Shown here: positions 45,200-55,929 of the stretch, piece by piece | How positions within the stretch are numbered: position 1 is the first letter of the stretch | How the letters are laid out: every line of letters starts with the position of its first letter | Origin: Scolanthus callimorphus | Taxonomy: Eukaryota > Cnidaria > Anthozoa > Actiniaria > Edwardsiidae | Direction of reading: 5' to 3' | Length of the DNA stretch: 64,000 nucleotides | Assembly (NCBI GenBank): GCA_033964015.1 | Contig: CM066918.1 | Coordinates: 25,069,387 to 25,133,386 of the forward strand | Program-made: the position numbers and the translations under genes | Notes under the pieces: generated by a model | The model's input: only the letters and a program-made list of their open reading frames with translations | Told to the model about the DNA's origin: nothing | Database searches by the model: none

Positions 45200-47870
45200 T
45201 GATCATGATGATAATAAGACCGGCGTATGTACTAGGCCTGTCAAATCTTATTTGCACATTTTTTTATGTAAACGGTCTAGTTTTCTTTACTGGAAAGACG
45301 TTTTTTGCCACACAGGGCGCACTCCGATTTGATTGCACAGTTTCTGCACTGGATAAAAAATACGAGGAGAAAAATCGCGAAAAGGGACAGCATTCGCAAC
45401 AAGTTTTGTCGCCCGCAAACACTGCAAAACGTTTCAGCGGTTTCTTGTTTTACGAGCCAGCGATCTGTCGGTGACCAGCGACCAAGCGCATACTCAGTAC
45501 CGAATCTCCGCATGTTCACTCATACACTTATCTGAATCCTAGATCGCTCTAAGTAGGTAGCTTTAGGTAGTCGCTAGCAAGCACTAATACAAGATAAGGA
45601 CTAATGGAGGCTTAGGAAGGTATAAAACTTCAGGAAGTCAAGTACCCACAACTTCTAAATGTCATAAATTATTCAAGCGCTAAAAGACTACCAGAAACGC
45701 CTAATAATGATCACCAGCATAGGCTTACTCTTTATTATTATACGACTGTGACGTCATTTTACCATATAAGATTAAAATTAAATGCAGATACGCAGCTGTA
45801 TTACACGTCAAAAACCGTGTTTACCGACTGCGAACCGGTTACGAGCCGGTTATTGTGCGCGCATTTAAATGGCTTTCCGATCGATCGTATGCTAGTCGAA
45901 ATATGTGTGAAGCTATAATATATATATTATACGAAGAATATTATACTCTGGTGATTTTATACCAGCCAAAACGCTGATGGTGTTCTTATTCAAAAACTAG
46001 ACTTGAATAGATTAGATTTTTATAGACAAAATAACATTTTCAGGTTAAAAGGGTTTCACTAGGAAATGGAATTCTAGACAAACATATTATATAACGTTTT
46101 TTTTTATCACATTGCATTTTGCTGCGGATTACAAAATAGTTTGGGATGATTGTCGACGACCCGCCCGCCAACTCGCATTCTTATTGGCCGAGTTTTCAGT
46201 TCGTTGCACGGCGCGATCCAAATTTGGTAAAACCACGCCTGCATGATAATATCACAAGGATGGCCTAGATCTTACCATGGAGTTATTATGCTCTTACATA
46301 ACTCGAAAGACTCTATTTCATCATTAATTGCATGTAGCTTCCTGCTTGTATCTTTCTTTTTCTCCCAGTACGGCCTACGGGCACACCTGAAATGTTAGAA
46401 GCGAAACATTGGGGGGTGGGATCGAGAGGAAGAAGAGGAACCGTTCTTCCCTTCCTCAACGCACTACTCCCTCCTTTTTTTCGCAAACTCTCGCCCTTTT
46501 TCTTTCTAAAACTCCACGGCAACAGTAGAAATGTCTAACTTCACCCCTAAGCGCGAAGCTTATTGAATGACTTCCTGTAAAGATTTGTCAATGTTTGTTA
46601 TATTTATACTACGGAGCCAGGAGGCATTTCAAAGCCACAAAAATGATGCCCCAAGTCACTGGTCACGCGGGGATTTACTCGTATGCACTTTCTTACTTGC
46701 CTGAATTTGTACTAAGCAGTTTTCAATCTTTGTTATTATTTATTTACCTCCACAAGCTTACAATCAATGCAAGAATGTAGCAAGAGGATCTCGAAACCGA
46801 ACGGCTTGTACAAGGATCCCCTCGCTACATATATAACGAGAAAGTACAAAGAGGACAGATAAGAAAAAAACTAACGATTATTTTCTGGCTGACAAGAACT
46901 GAGAAAGCTTAGATTTAGATAGTAAGAGGCAGGAAGATGACGTTATCGAGGTTAGCAATGAATTCCAGATTTGAGGACCTTGGAAAAGGATGGTGAATTT
47001 CTTTGTCATTAGTTCTGTAGGGATGTGAACGGAAACATTGGAGTTGCGAGTATTTTCTGCATCACGCCGTGCGACGAGTTAAAAACGTGAAGTATCTTTT
47101 TATGCTGTAGCAGATTGGCGATGAATCGTGCTCACTAAATAAGACATTATCGCGGAAATCCGCGTGATATTTTATTTTACTGCCAACTACTAATGGAGAA
47201 TTGAGCATGTAATTTTGAAAGTTAAAATGTTTAACAAAATATTAAACAATAACAGAATAACAGGTGAAAATGAAAATAAGGAACACTGAAAATTAAATGG
47301 AGCCGCAACTCCCAGAATTGCAACTTTTTTTTTTCAAAGTAAAACCAGGTGAAAATGAACCTCGAAGACAGGTTCCATTTTAAGTTAACGCATTGCATCT
47401 GAATAAAATAAAAATAAAGTCTGAACTATTACGAAATCGTCTCCGATGATTTAAGATAATAAACTGATAACCCAATTAGAATAGTTTCCTAGTAGAGGAA
47501 GTCCAAAACTAAAAATAGTATTCTTAATAATATAACATTGTCTAGATTGCTAAATTAACAAATCCTTGGCAAATACCGAAACTCGTTTATATTTTTCAAT
47601 ATTTCATTATTTCTCAGCAAGTTAATAGACTACTCAGTCCTTCAGGCAACTAAACTGCATGCGGTATGTCTAAATAGAGACCTATTAACGAGAAACGATA
47701 TCCTGGTGCCATAATCAAGTAAAAGTTTAGACGGTTAAGGTCTCCGTCAGAGAAAACGACGTGCTTACGGAAAAAATTCTCGTTGCGTTGCAATTTATGC
47801 TATGATAATCAGTTATATATCGTTTTAAAGCTAACAGATTGTTCTATCTATTGAAGTTGATTCCGCTAAG
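45200..47870. other. Gene-poor stretch
   Basis: Only short frames without domains. A small inverted pair ATGTAGCAAGAGGATC / GATCCCCTCGCTACAT lies at about 46774-46830. Nothing else supported. Confidence 0.45.
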
Positions 47871-47877
47871 AAAAAAG

Positions 47878-47956
47878 CACGAAAAAAGCGATATCGCACG
47901 AGTCGCGCAGCAACGAGGGCGATATCGCCTTTTTGAGTGCTATTTTCGGCGGAATC
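47878..47956. repeat. Hairpin GCGATATCG ... CGATATCGC
   Basis: AAAAAAGCGATATCGC and GGGCGATATCGCCTTTTT pair around CACGAGTCGCGCAGCAACGA. Probably the core of a small fold-back element. Confidence 0.5.
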
Positions 47957-48074
47957 TACCGACTGAACGCTTTGAATAGACTTGAATCCTATGATATCTC
48001 GTCCTCAATTTAGACAAAAAAGAGGTATCATAGGATTCTATGCTGTATACCAATTCCGTTGCTATACAGGTAAA

Positions 48075-48375
48075 TCAGCGGGAGGGGGTCTCCCCTATTT
48101 TTGGGGCGGGGGTGCTCGTCGGGAACTTTCGATTTTACCCCTAAAAGGTACCAAAAAGCGCGTGGCTTAGTTTTTTTTTTGACCCCTAATAGGTACCATC
48201 AAGACGTATTTGCCCTCGTAATTTTCTCTCGTATTTTTAAGTGTGATTTGCTAGACGCAAGAAGCGGTCCCGTACCTATCTAAAAAAGGTTTCCGAATTT
48301 CCACCGTAAAAGGTACCAGAGGCCTGATTTTAAACCCTAAAAGGAACGACGAGCACCCCCGACGAACACCCCCAC
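48075..48375. repeat. TTTTAGGGGT-family element copy
   Basis: GGGGGTGCTCGTCGGGAAC on the left and GACGAGCACCCCCGACGA on the right are inverted. CCCCTAAAAGGTACC occurs repeatedly inside. Confidence 0.55.
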
Positions 48376-48523
48376 ACCGGGGGTAAATCACAGGGAAATC
48401 GTTGAAAAAATCCAACAAAAGGGTAATTACTATTTGTTCTATGAATTTTGTGGGCTTTAGGAATCTAGAAATCAGTAGAAAAAACAGAATGGTACTGGAC
48501 ATGCCAATTGATGTGCAACCGTT

Positions 48524-48859
48524 CTAAATCGCATTGCTCGAAGTGTGTTGACCAAGTGCATGCCAGCCTTCGCTACAATATTCAGCATTCATCGCCGGCG
48601 CTAATCGTTCGAAAATGATATCAGTAAAATATGACATTGTGTCACCTCTCCCAGCTGTCGGTCTGAAAGAAACAGACAGCTCGTAACTGTTCTGTATGGC
48701 CATGCCGGATTTCAAGCCGAGAATGCCTGGGGCGAATTCCTTAATGTTACCATTATCGAAGCGAGATCCACATAAAGAGAAAGAGCATGCTGAACTATAC
48801 AAACTCCTAATGTTTGGAGTTTGATTGTGTAAATCCCGTTCGAGATACAGCCATTTCAA
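48524..48859 (-). CDS. Unidentified 111-codon ORF overlapping a fold-back element
   Basis: ATG-initiated frame with a mixed composition (PTAGRGDTMSYFTDIIFERL). The N-terminal half lies in the left arm of the element at 48703-49098. No domain recognised; may be chance or part of a mobile element. Confidence 0.2.
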   Translation of the reverse strand: MKWLYLERDLHNQTPNIRSLYSSACSFSLCGSRFDNGNIKEFAPGILGLKSGMAIQNSYELSVSFRPTAGRGDTMSYFTDIIFERLAPAMNAEYCSEGWHALGQHTSSNAI

Positions 48860-49098
48860 TATGCCGGAATTTTATAAGCTTTGTATGGTTTTCCGTTCAC
48901 CGTGTCCGGATTTCACACAAATCTTGTAAAATTTTGGAAGTTTTTGAATAGCTGTTTCTCGATCACTATTTGCCCGATTAATACCAAACTTTGAGATTTT
49001 GTATAGTTCAGCATGCTCTTTCTATTTATGTGGATCGCGTTTCGATAATGGTAATATTAAGGGATTCGCCCCAGGCACTCACGGCTTGAAATCCGGCA
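48703..49098. mobile_element. Fold-back element with about 110-bp arms, TGCCGGATTTCAAGCCG ends
   Basis: The left arm (TGCCGGATTTCAAGCCG, GCCTGGGGCGAATTCCTTAA, AAAGAGCATGCTGAACTATA) is complementary to the right arm ending CGGCTTGAAATCCGGCA. Arms are diverged by a few percent. No transposase. Confidence 0.75.
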
Positions 49099-49136
49099 AT
49101 AGGTACCTGAGGTACCTCTCACTATTCTCACTGCTC

Positions 49137-49334
49137 TCATTGGTGCGAATATAAGGCACGGACTCAATAGTAAGTTATCATTTGTTGGCTCTACTCGTGC
49201 AGGCGGGGCGCTTCTACCGTCCTGGTATTTTCATTGGTTGTGTGTTCATCTCCTTGGTGCTCCCAGGGCCTGGCGACGCCTTTTTTCGCATTCCCACCCA
49301 CCCTACCCGAGCTTCGTTTTCGCGTAATCACTTG
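49137..49334. repeat. Dispersed repeat, copy 2 (GTGCGAATATAAGGCAC block)
   Basis: Second copy of the sequence at 35877-36095, same orientation. Confidence 0.6.
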
Positions 49335-49689
49335 GCTCGCCAGGTCTCCTTCCCATAACTTAATTGCAGAAAGGAGAGCAGAGAGAATATATTACTATTC
49401 AACAGTTGTTGTTGTCATTGTTGAATGTTAAAGATCCTCCCAAGTCAGCCGCCATTTTGTCAGCCTAGCAACATACCGCGTCAGACAAAGCATCCTTTTC
49501 CATTGACTGACTTAGGGAATGTGGGTCAATACTTTCTATTGAATTCGGTAGATCAAGCATAAAACGTTGTTTGTAGATGCTTATTTCGAGATTTCTATAC
49601 GCAATTTCCCTAATAATATCGAATGGAAACAATGGCAATTAAAAGGATTCACCGACTTTAGGCAGGAACTGTGAGGGGCACAGTTCCCT

Positions 49690-49947
49690 TCGGCCCATGT
49701 GAATGGATCCACACAAGTTTTGGATCCCGGATCCCGACCCGTGGATCCCGGATCCCGACCCATGGATCCCGGATCCCATGCACTGGATCCCGGATCCCAC
49801 ACCTCTGGATCCCTGATCCCAAACCGCAAATTTAGCTGGATTCCGGTTCCCACACCTCTGGATCCCGGATCCCACTGCACTCTGGATCCCGGATCCCAAA
49901 CCACAAATTTAGCTGGATCCCGGATCCCGTATCCCTTTACATGGGCC
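49690..49947. repeat. GGATCCCGGATCCC minisatellite between inverted ends
   Basis: About nine GGATCCCGGATCCC-type doublets separated by 5-20 bp spacers run from 49722 to 49929. The array is bracketed by CGGCCCATGT (49691) and ACATGGGCCG (49938-49947), so the whole block may be one MITE with an expanded core. A longer-range period includes CACACCTCTGGATCC and AAATTTAGCTGGAT. Confidence 0.85.
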
Positions 49948-50194
49948 GATTCCCTGATTTAGGCCCCGGTCGAATCATGATGCACTGTTTTGCTATTGGC
50001 TATGTCCTGAATGCTCCACTTTCTGAAAATCATCTTCATTGTTTACTAGAGGTCTGTAAGTAGTTTTTCCTCTTATCTTAGCCAACAAAAAAGCACAACA
50101 TATCAAGAAAGTCTTGTCGTTTTTACGAATCCGCGCGGGATGCATGTAGTGATTTTGAAATCTCGATCCAGGCCCTTTGGCGTAGAAAAAAACA

Positions 50195-50440
50195 AAATGG
50201 CGACCAAGAGAAGGATGTTCTCGAACATCTGCAAATTTTGGTGAATTTTTCTGCTGGCATTGCTAAGATACTTACAGACCTTCCAAATAAGGCAAAGGGG
50301 AGTTCCTAATAAGGAAGTTTCGCAACGTTGGTAATTCGACAGTTTTTGGCGAAATTGTTGGCGAAACTAAAATTTACCAGACCCTGCAGGCATTCGAGAA
50401 ACGTCTTATCTTGGTCGCCATTTTGTTTTTGTTTAATCTC
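50195..50440. repeat. Diverged inverted repeat with CAAAATGGCGACCAAGA arms
   Basis: CAAAATGGCGACCAAGAGAA (about 50195) and TTATCTTGGTCGCCATTTTG (about 50407-50426) plus neighbouring CTCGAACATCTGCA / CTGCAGGCATTCGAG form arms of about 57 bp. Probably an old MITE. Confidence 0.55.
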
Positions 50441-50449
50441 GGCCGAGAT

Positions 50450-51538
50450 TTGAAAAACACACAGGCATCCTGTGCGGATTAAGAAAAAAGACAACACTCT
50501 TTTTGATATGACTATATAATTTCTGTTTTGCGCGCAAAGCCTTCTGGTCTAGTCGATTCCTTTAACTAGCTTGAGGACCGTGTTTATTAGCTTCCGTAAT
50601 AATTGCTATAAATGCACATTTACAGTAGACAAGCTGGCGAGCGCTAGTGGGCGTGCTAATAGAAATCGTGTGGGCGCTATTTTGAGGACGATGCTTGATA
50701 TCATTGCTAAATTTTCCCGCAGTGAACTCTTCGCTTTTCTCGGAACAAAGAAAAAAAATAATCCAGAAAGCCGGCTCTTCGGCAGGTTTGTTTTTATTGT
50801 AGCAGGGCACACAACTTTAACCGGGATCGCCTGGTGTCTTATTTCCTTTTCCGCCCATTTTCCAACAGAAGATAATAACAATCTTTATTTAGCCTTTTAT
50901 AATATTCCTTTTTCTATTTTATACCTGTTTTAATATAAAAATAAACATATTATGCAAAAAATGGTAGGTACTAGTAAAAGAGCTCATGAAGTTTTCTAGT
51001 TAGTCCCCCACCCAAATTTAGGTTAGGATTGCAGCAAGTTAAAGAAAAAAGGAATACTGCTGAGTCCGCCTCACCCAGAAGAAAATTGACAACTTTGTAT
51101 ATCTACTGATGAGCAGCAAACAACGCCGACGATTACCGAAAAATTCTCCGTTAGAGGTTAGATATTTGCTGCAGCCTGCTACGATATAAATCAAAACCGG
51201 TTTTAGTACTTGCCTGTTAATCCCAAAGATTGACAACTCACAGGCAAAAAAGCAAGTCCTCTCACAGCAACTGAAATGGGTCGTTATTCTTTTTGATTTT
51301 TGAATACCTTTCAGCACTGCTGCATATGTTTCCTTTCAGCTTCCTTGTTATTGGACTTTACATATGTTAGTGACAAAATATTTTAATGTAAAACGACTAG
51401 GCGAAATAAAATGAGTGAATGAATAAATTAATATGACATAATTATTGTCAGGCTTTTCGTTAGCGGAAGCCAGCGAGTAAGCGACGCACTTTAGGAAGGC
51501 TTTCTCACCAACAATGATAGCCCGAAACGAGAACATAA
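50450..51538. other. Intergenic, no gene seen
   Basis: Overlapping short frames on both strands near 50570-50930 lack domains and are treated as spurious. Confidence 0.45.
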
Positions 51539-51547
51539 TTATGTGAC

Positions 51548-51993
51548 CCGGGGGGGGACTCCCATATTTTTTGGCCGGGGATGATCGTCGTATCTTTTAA
51601 GGGTTAAAATCACGTTGGTTTGGTCTCTTTTAGGGGTGATCTTGATCTTCAATAAATTTTAGGCAGATTGGTATCTTTTAGGGCCGAAACTGTGTCCAAA
51701 TTGCTTTTTCTCATGATGGTGCTTCTAAAAACCGTGTAAGAAAGAGAGATTAGACGATGAATTAGAAACAAACACGGAAATGTCTTCATGGGTATTTTTC
51801 CCCTGTTACCTGTGTCCTTCGCGCCTACGTGGCACATAAGACCTCATCTTTTAGGGTATCTTTTAGGGTAATATTTTTTTTGAGCCACGCTATGGCCCGC
51901 CATGTTTGGTATCTTTTAGGGGTGAAAGTGAAAATTTCCGACGATCATCCCCGGCCAAAAAATATGGGAGTCCCCCCTTCCTTCCCCCCCGGG
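51548..51993. mobile_element. TTTTAGGGGT MITE with 9-bp target duplication
   Basis: The ends pair over about 45 bp (GGGGGACTCCCATATTTTTT, GGCCGGGGATGATCGTCG and complements). Perfect 9-bp direct repeats TTATGTGAC at 51539-51547 and 51994-52002 mark the insertion. The interior has at least six GTATCTTTTAGGG-type units in one orientation. This is the best preserved member of the family. Confidence 0.88.
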
Positions 51994-52002
51994 TTATGTG
52001 AC

Positions 52003-52800
52003 CATTTGTTTTAGGTAAATCATTTTGGAATTCAAGTCCGGGATTCAAGTATGTTATGTCTCAATAAGGGTTTCCAAAATAACTAAGTACCTATACAGAA
52101 CTTTATTGCCTCTTAAAGTTAGATATTAATCAAAAAATTCGAACTGAAAAAAAAGCTTTATTCTTAAAATACTCGTACGTTTTAGGACATCGAAAGTTCT
52201 TACAATATTTTGCGCATTTTCTGCTTGCATTTGCATTAGTCCCTGTGACCACGAACTACTCACCATTTGCTATTGTAAAATGAAGGTTACTTGATTAAAA
52301 CAGAGGTTTGCGGCAATAACTACGCCTTCTTCAGACTAACTTTCTATAGTCTTAGGCCAAGTAAAAAAAATAAACATGTTTATCGTCCGGAGCTTTCCAA
52401 AAGTGTCCATGCGGCCCTTTTTATTTATTACTTTTTGCTCCTTGTTTATGCCTTGTTTTATTCGTTTATGCCATATTTTGCGTACAGAATGTCTACGACT
52501 GTTTCATAAACTATTCTTAAGGGCAATCTATGTCCATTACACAGCTTCCATGCTCATTAAAGTCACATTTCAAAGCAGTTTCTAACCGCTTGTGACGTTT
52601 GACTTAGTTTTGGAGACAATTTGTGAAAAGAAAAAGAAAAGAAAAAAGGATGCGGTTCCAAAAAACGATGCGGGCGGGGACGATAAACATGTATTTTTTT
52701 TTACTTGGCCTTATCATCAAACTTAATTGAAATACGCGTGTATAACACCTATTTCAGAAAAGGATGCATCGTTACAACTATCCGTTGTAGCACGCAGTTA
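52003..52800. other. Intergenic, no gene seen
   Basis: Short frames only; no domain recognised. Confidence 0.45.
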
Positions 52801-52814
52801 GGCATGGAAGAAAC

Positions 52815-52990
52815 CAGGGCCGTAGCTACGGAGGGGCTGAGAGAGAAGCAACATTTTTAGTGTCAACATGTGGGGAAAAACCTGCTTGCCCCCCCCCCCC
52901 CCCCCAGCAAAAACAAAGGATGACCAAGGCTTGCAGCCCCCCCCCCCCCCCCCCCCCCCCCCAGACAAACAATTTTAGCTACGGCCTTAG
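52815..52990. mobile_element. GGGCCGTAGCTA-type MITE, copy 1, with poly-C tracts
   Basis: GGGCCGTAGCTACGGAGGGG on the left, TTAGCTACGGCC on the right, with two C homopolymers (about 52890-52906 and 52938-52962). The interior TTTTTAGTGTCAACA(T/A)GTGGGG is shared with 58152-58320. Confidence 0.65.
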
Positions 52991-53786
52991 AAACTAAGAA
53001 AAACGAAATGTTTGTGTTAACCCGTGCAAAATTTCTTGCAAGCGATGCATTGTAGAATCATTTGACACAAGCAGGGTGATAAATATGGCAATGTATTCTA
53101 AAAAACCGGTGCCCGTGATTCTGTTTTGTTGTCATGGTAACATGACGCATCTCGGGCTACAACAGGCCTTTGTGACGGTGCATATCTACCTTAAAGGGCG
53201 ACACCCCTGTCGTCCTCGAAGTATGTCCTGAAATCTATATACTACGACATTTTTCAGTTTGAATGAACCGAATCAATCGTTCTGGGCTTCCCGCGGCATG
53301 TGCATCTAAGCCTGTTGCCGTGGGAACCTGTGGAAAGCTTATAGCTAATGCTGCGCTCTTTTAATTTTCTTGTTTCAGGGACGCCAATGTTTTCCTGGCA
53401 AGCAAGAGCAGGGTAAACACTTAACCTAGAAAAGGAAAACCCGAAAAAGCTCTCCGAGGCCGAGAGGCACAAGCAACCCCCGTGACGTGGGAAGTTTCCG
53501 AAGCACATTTATAGCTAGAACGATCTTTTTCAAGGTCCTATGTGCAAAAAGGAAATGACTCGGGTTTAAACTGAGCGAACATCTTGCGAAAGGCGCTTCT
53601 CTTAGGAGCACCTGCGGGGCCAACTACTATGGCCTTACATGATTGGTTAACTTGTAAGATACTTAACATTAACCTGATTCACTAAAACGGAAACATAGGA
53701 CATCAGGCTGAGGCGTGTTAAACTCATAACCAAACAGACTATTAAACCTCCAACGCAATCTTCAACTGACATCAACTTAGTTGACC

Positions 53787-55124
53787 ATGTCTGGTTCAGT
53801 ACTGTCGAATACGACTCCAGTAAACATGTTAACCTCCATCAATTCTACACTCGCACCAAACACACAGCTCAAGGAACCAAGCAGCTTGCGAATCATTCGC
53901 CTCACCTTCCAGACAATTCTTTTCTTAGGAGGTTTAATCGGGAATATTCTTATTTGCCTTGTCACTTCGAAGAAACGCCGCGGTAAAACTTCAACGGGAA
54001 ATTTGCTAATCCTGCACCTTGCGGTCTCCGATCTTGGGATTTTACTTGTGTGTTTTCCATTTGTAGTGATTCGATCAGAAATTCCTTATTCTTGGCCGTT
54101 TGGTCGCGTCGTTTGCAAGACAATCTATCCGTTCTCTGATATATTCTATGGCGTCGAGATCGGCTGCATCACAGCTATAGCCTTTCATCGCTATCGCATG
54201 TTGGTACACTGCAACAAGGTTCAAATGACGGTTGACATGGCCAAGAAAGTCGTCTTCTTGATTTGGTTCTTCGCGTTTCTTCTGATTGTGGTTCCTATGT
54301 TCTTTGTCATGGACATAGCAGTAACGCCTAGTCGAACGGACTGCCTTCCCAAATGGCCAAACGCGCTCTCGCGCAAGCTTTTCGGCATCACTCCTATGCT
54401 TGTATTCTACGTCATCCCTTTGACTATTATCCTCCTTACCTACGTCAAAATCCGCGCAGCGCTACGAAGGAGTAACGAACGACAAAATAGCTACAGAAGG
54501 CCAGTTGGATCTTCAAGCGCCAGCAGCCGAAGGAGTGAGCCTTTACCTCGTATATCGCAAAACCGTCGCGCGATTCAAATCCTTACACCTGTTGTCCTGG
54601 TCTTCGCCTTCACTATGCTCCCATTCAACATCTTCCGTGTGTTAGTGGTGTTTGACTTGCTCCCCCCGACTAACCACATTCAACGCGTACTATTCCATAT
54701 ATGTTCCGTACTTCTAATGGCGAACAGTTCAGTGAATCCCGTGATCTACAGTGTCGTGAACTCCGAGTTTAGGCGCGAACTCTCCAATCTCGTGCGCTGT
54801 AAGGGCGATTCTTGGTCAAATGATAGCGATGCTTTCCTCACGATCAATCGATCTTCCAACAGCCAACAAAATCACAACGGCGAAGCGTTGCTTCATCTTG
54901 AAGATGACGAGGACAATGACCTTTCCTCATTGAGTACAAGGTGCCCGTTTATAAGCCCAAGTAGCAGGAGATTTGCGCGCGACAGAAAGCGCTTGTGGCA
55001 CAAGATCTCCAAGTCTTCTACCTCAAAGAGCACGGCTGTTACCGATGAAGACGATGGGATCGAACTTCAGACCGCTCCGTTTGTTATCAGCGTCTTGGTA
55101 TCGCACGAAACTGGTGGTTTTTGA
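53787..55124 (+). CDS. Class A (rhodopsin-like) G protein-coupled receptor, single exon
   Basis: The ATG at 53787 (GACCATGTC) opens a 445-residue frame without introns. The extracellular N-terminus has two or more N-glycosylation sites (NTT, NST). TM1 has GNILICL, TM2 LAVSDLGILL and TM3 a Cys at VCKTIYPF, whose usual partner is in loop 2 (TDCLPKW). TM7 has NPVIYSVVNSEFRREL. The region after TM3 reads AFHRYR, so the usual D/E of the DRY motif is His. TM6 reads FTMLPFNIFR, without the Trp of CWxP. A basic, Ser-rich third intracellular loop and a long Ser/Thr/Asp-rich tail suggest phosphorylation-dependent regulation. Overall it resembles peptide-type receptors; the ligand cannot be named. Single-exon GPCRs are common in cnidarians. 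Confidence 0.93.
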   Translation: MSGSVLSNTTPVNMLTSINSTLAPNTQLKEPSSLRIIRLTFQTILFLGGLIGNILICLVTSKKRRGKTSTGNLLILHLAVSDLGILLVCFPFVVIRSEIPYSWPFGRVVCKTIYPFSDIFYGVEIGCITAIAFHRYRMLVHCNKVQMTVDMAKKVVFLIWFFAFLLIVVPMFFVMDIAVTPSRTDCLPKWPNALSRKLFGITPMLVFYVIPLTIILLTYVKIRAALRRSNERQNSYRRPVGSSSASSRRSEPLPRISQNRRAIQILTPVVLVFAFTMLPFNIFRVLVVFDLLPPTNHIQRVLFHICSVLLMANSSVNPVIYSVVNSEFRRELSNLVRCKGDSWSNDSDAFLTINRSSNSQQNHNGEALLHLEDDEDNDLSSLSTRCPFISPSSRRFARDRKRLWHKISKSSTSKSTAVTDEDDGIELQTAPFVISVLVSHETGGF

Positions 55125-55264
55125 TCGGATTTGTGAAGCAGCAGAAAAAATAGGACCTCGGGGCGTATATAGTGTAATGCCAACATAGTATTGTATTAAC
55201 ACTGACTTAGCATCAGTCAGCAGCCATTTTGACAGCCTTGAAGAATGACAACTTGAGTCAGAGA

Positions 55265-55408
55265 AACAAACCTGCCAACTCTCCCGGTTTTCACCCATAG
55301 TCTCGAGGGGTAAATCTTCCGGGTAAACTTTTTGCGTTTTTTTCATATAGTAGTTGTATTTGAAACGCAATCTCCCGATTGTGGGGCTTCCGGGGTTGGC
55401 AGGTACGG
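55265..55408. mobile_element. MITE, family A, copy 3
   Basis: ACCTGCCAACTCTCCCGGTTTTC on one side (first 20 bases shown by ends CCTGCCAACTC) and GGGGTTGGCAGGTACGG on the other are inverted, with AATCTCCCGATTGTGGG inside. Shorter than the copies at 274 and 28522. Confidence 0.65.
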
Positions 55409-55724
55409 AGAACATCTCTTTTCCATGGCCTGATTTAAAAAGATTAACGCAATATTTTCGATTGAATTCAGAAATCAAGTAACTATTGTTTCGTAATTGT
55501 TATTTGGAGATTTGTACGCGCTCTTTGAGGAATTCTGTTTTACGAATTCCTCGCCCTCGGGAGAAGTCCTCCTTTCCCAGTGGCGAAAGTTTGATAGGCC
55601 ATTCGTTCATATGATTCAGTGACATCCTACATGTAGCAGAGTGCATCGACTTGTCGTCGTTACCGACCACCTTAGTTCTAGCAAAGGCACGACTATTGAC
55701 ATGTGATAATAAAGAAAGAGGTGG

Positions 55725-55905
55725 TAAATAGACAAACGGCGCTGGGACTCTAACTGCTGTGGTTCGGGTTCGACTCGTGGCCGGGACAGAGGAATTTTTC
55801 TTTCTGTTCTGGTATCAGTCGAAATTGGTTCATATATTGTGGGTTGGACGTTGCTACTGTGTTTCACATCTTTCGGATGAGACAATAAACCGAGGTCCCG
55901 TCTCG
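55725..55905 (+). repeat. SINE-like repeat with B-box and GATGAGACAATAAACCGAGG block
   Basis: The head includes GGTTCGGGTTCGACTCGTGG, an internal RNA polymerase III B-box type motif. A conserved-looking tail block, TTTCGGATGAGACAATAAAC, follows by about 110 bp. I recall closely similar blocks as repeats in many marine invertebrates, but cannot check this. No coding role; the 89-codon minus-strand frame through it is incidental. Confidence 0.55.
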
Positions 55906-55929
55906 CCTTTCTACTCTACCCAGTAACCC

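Noticed and set aside
49581..49962. Gly/Asp/Pro-rich repeat ORFs on both strands
   Set aside because: They are translations of the GGATCCC minisatellite in three frames.
50571..50933. ORFs on both strands at 50.6-50.9 kb
   Set aside because: Mutually overlapping on opposite strands without domain or splice support.
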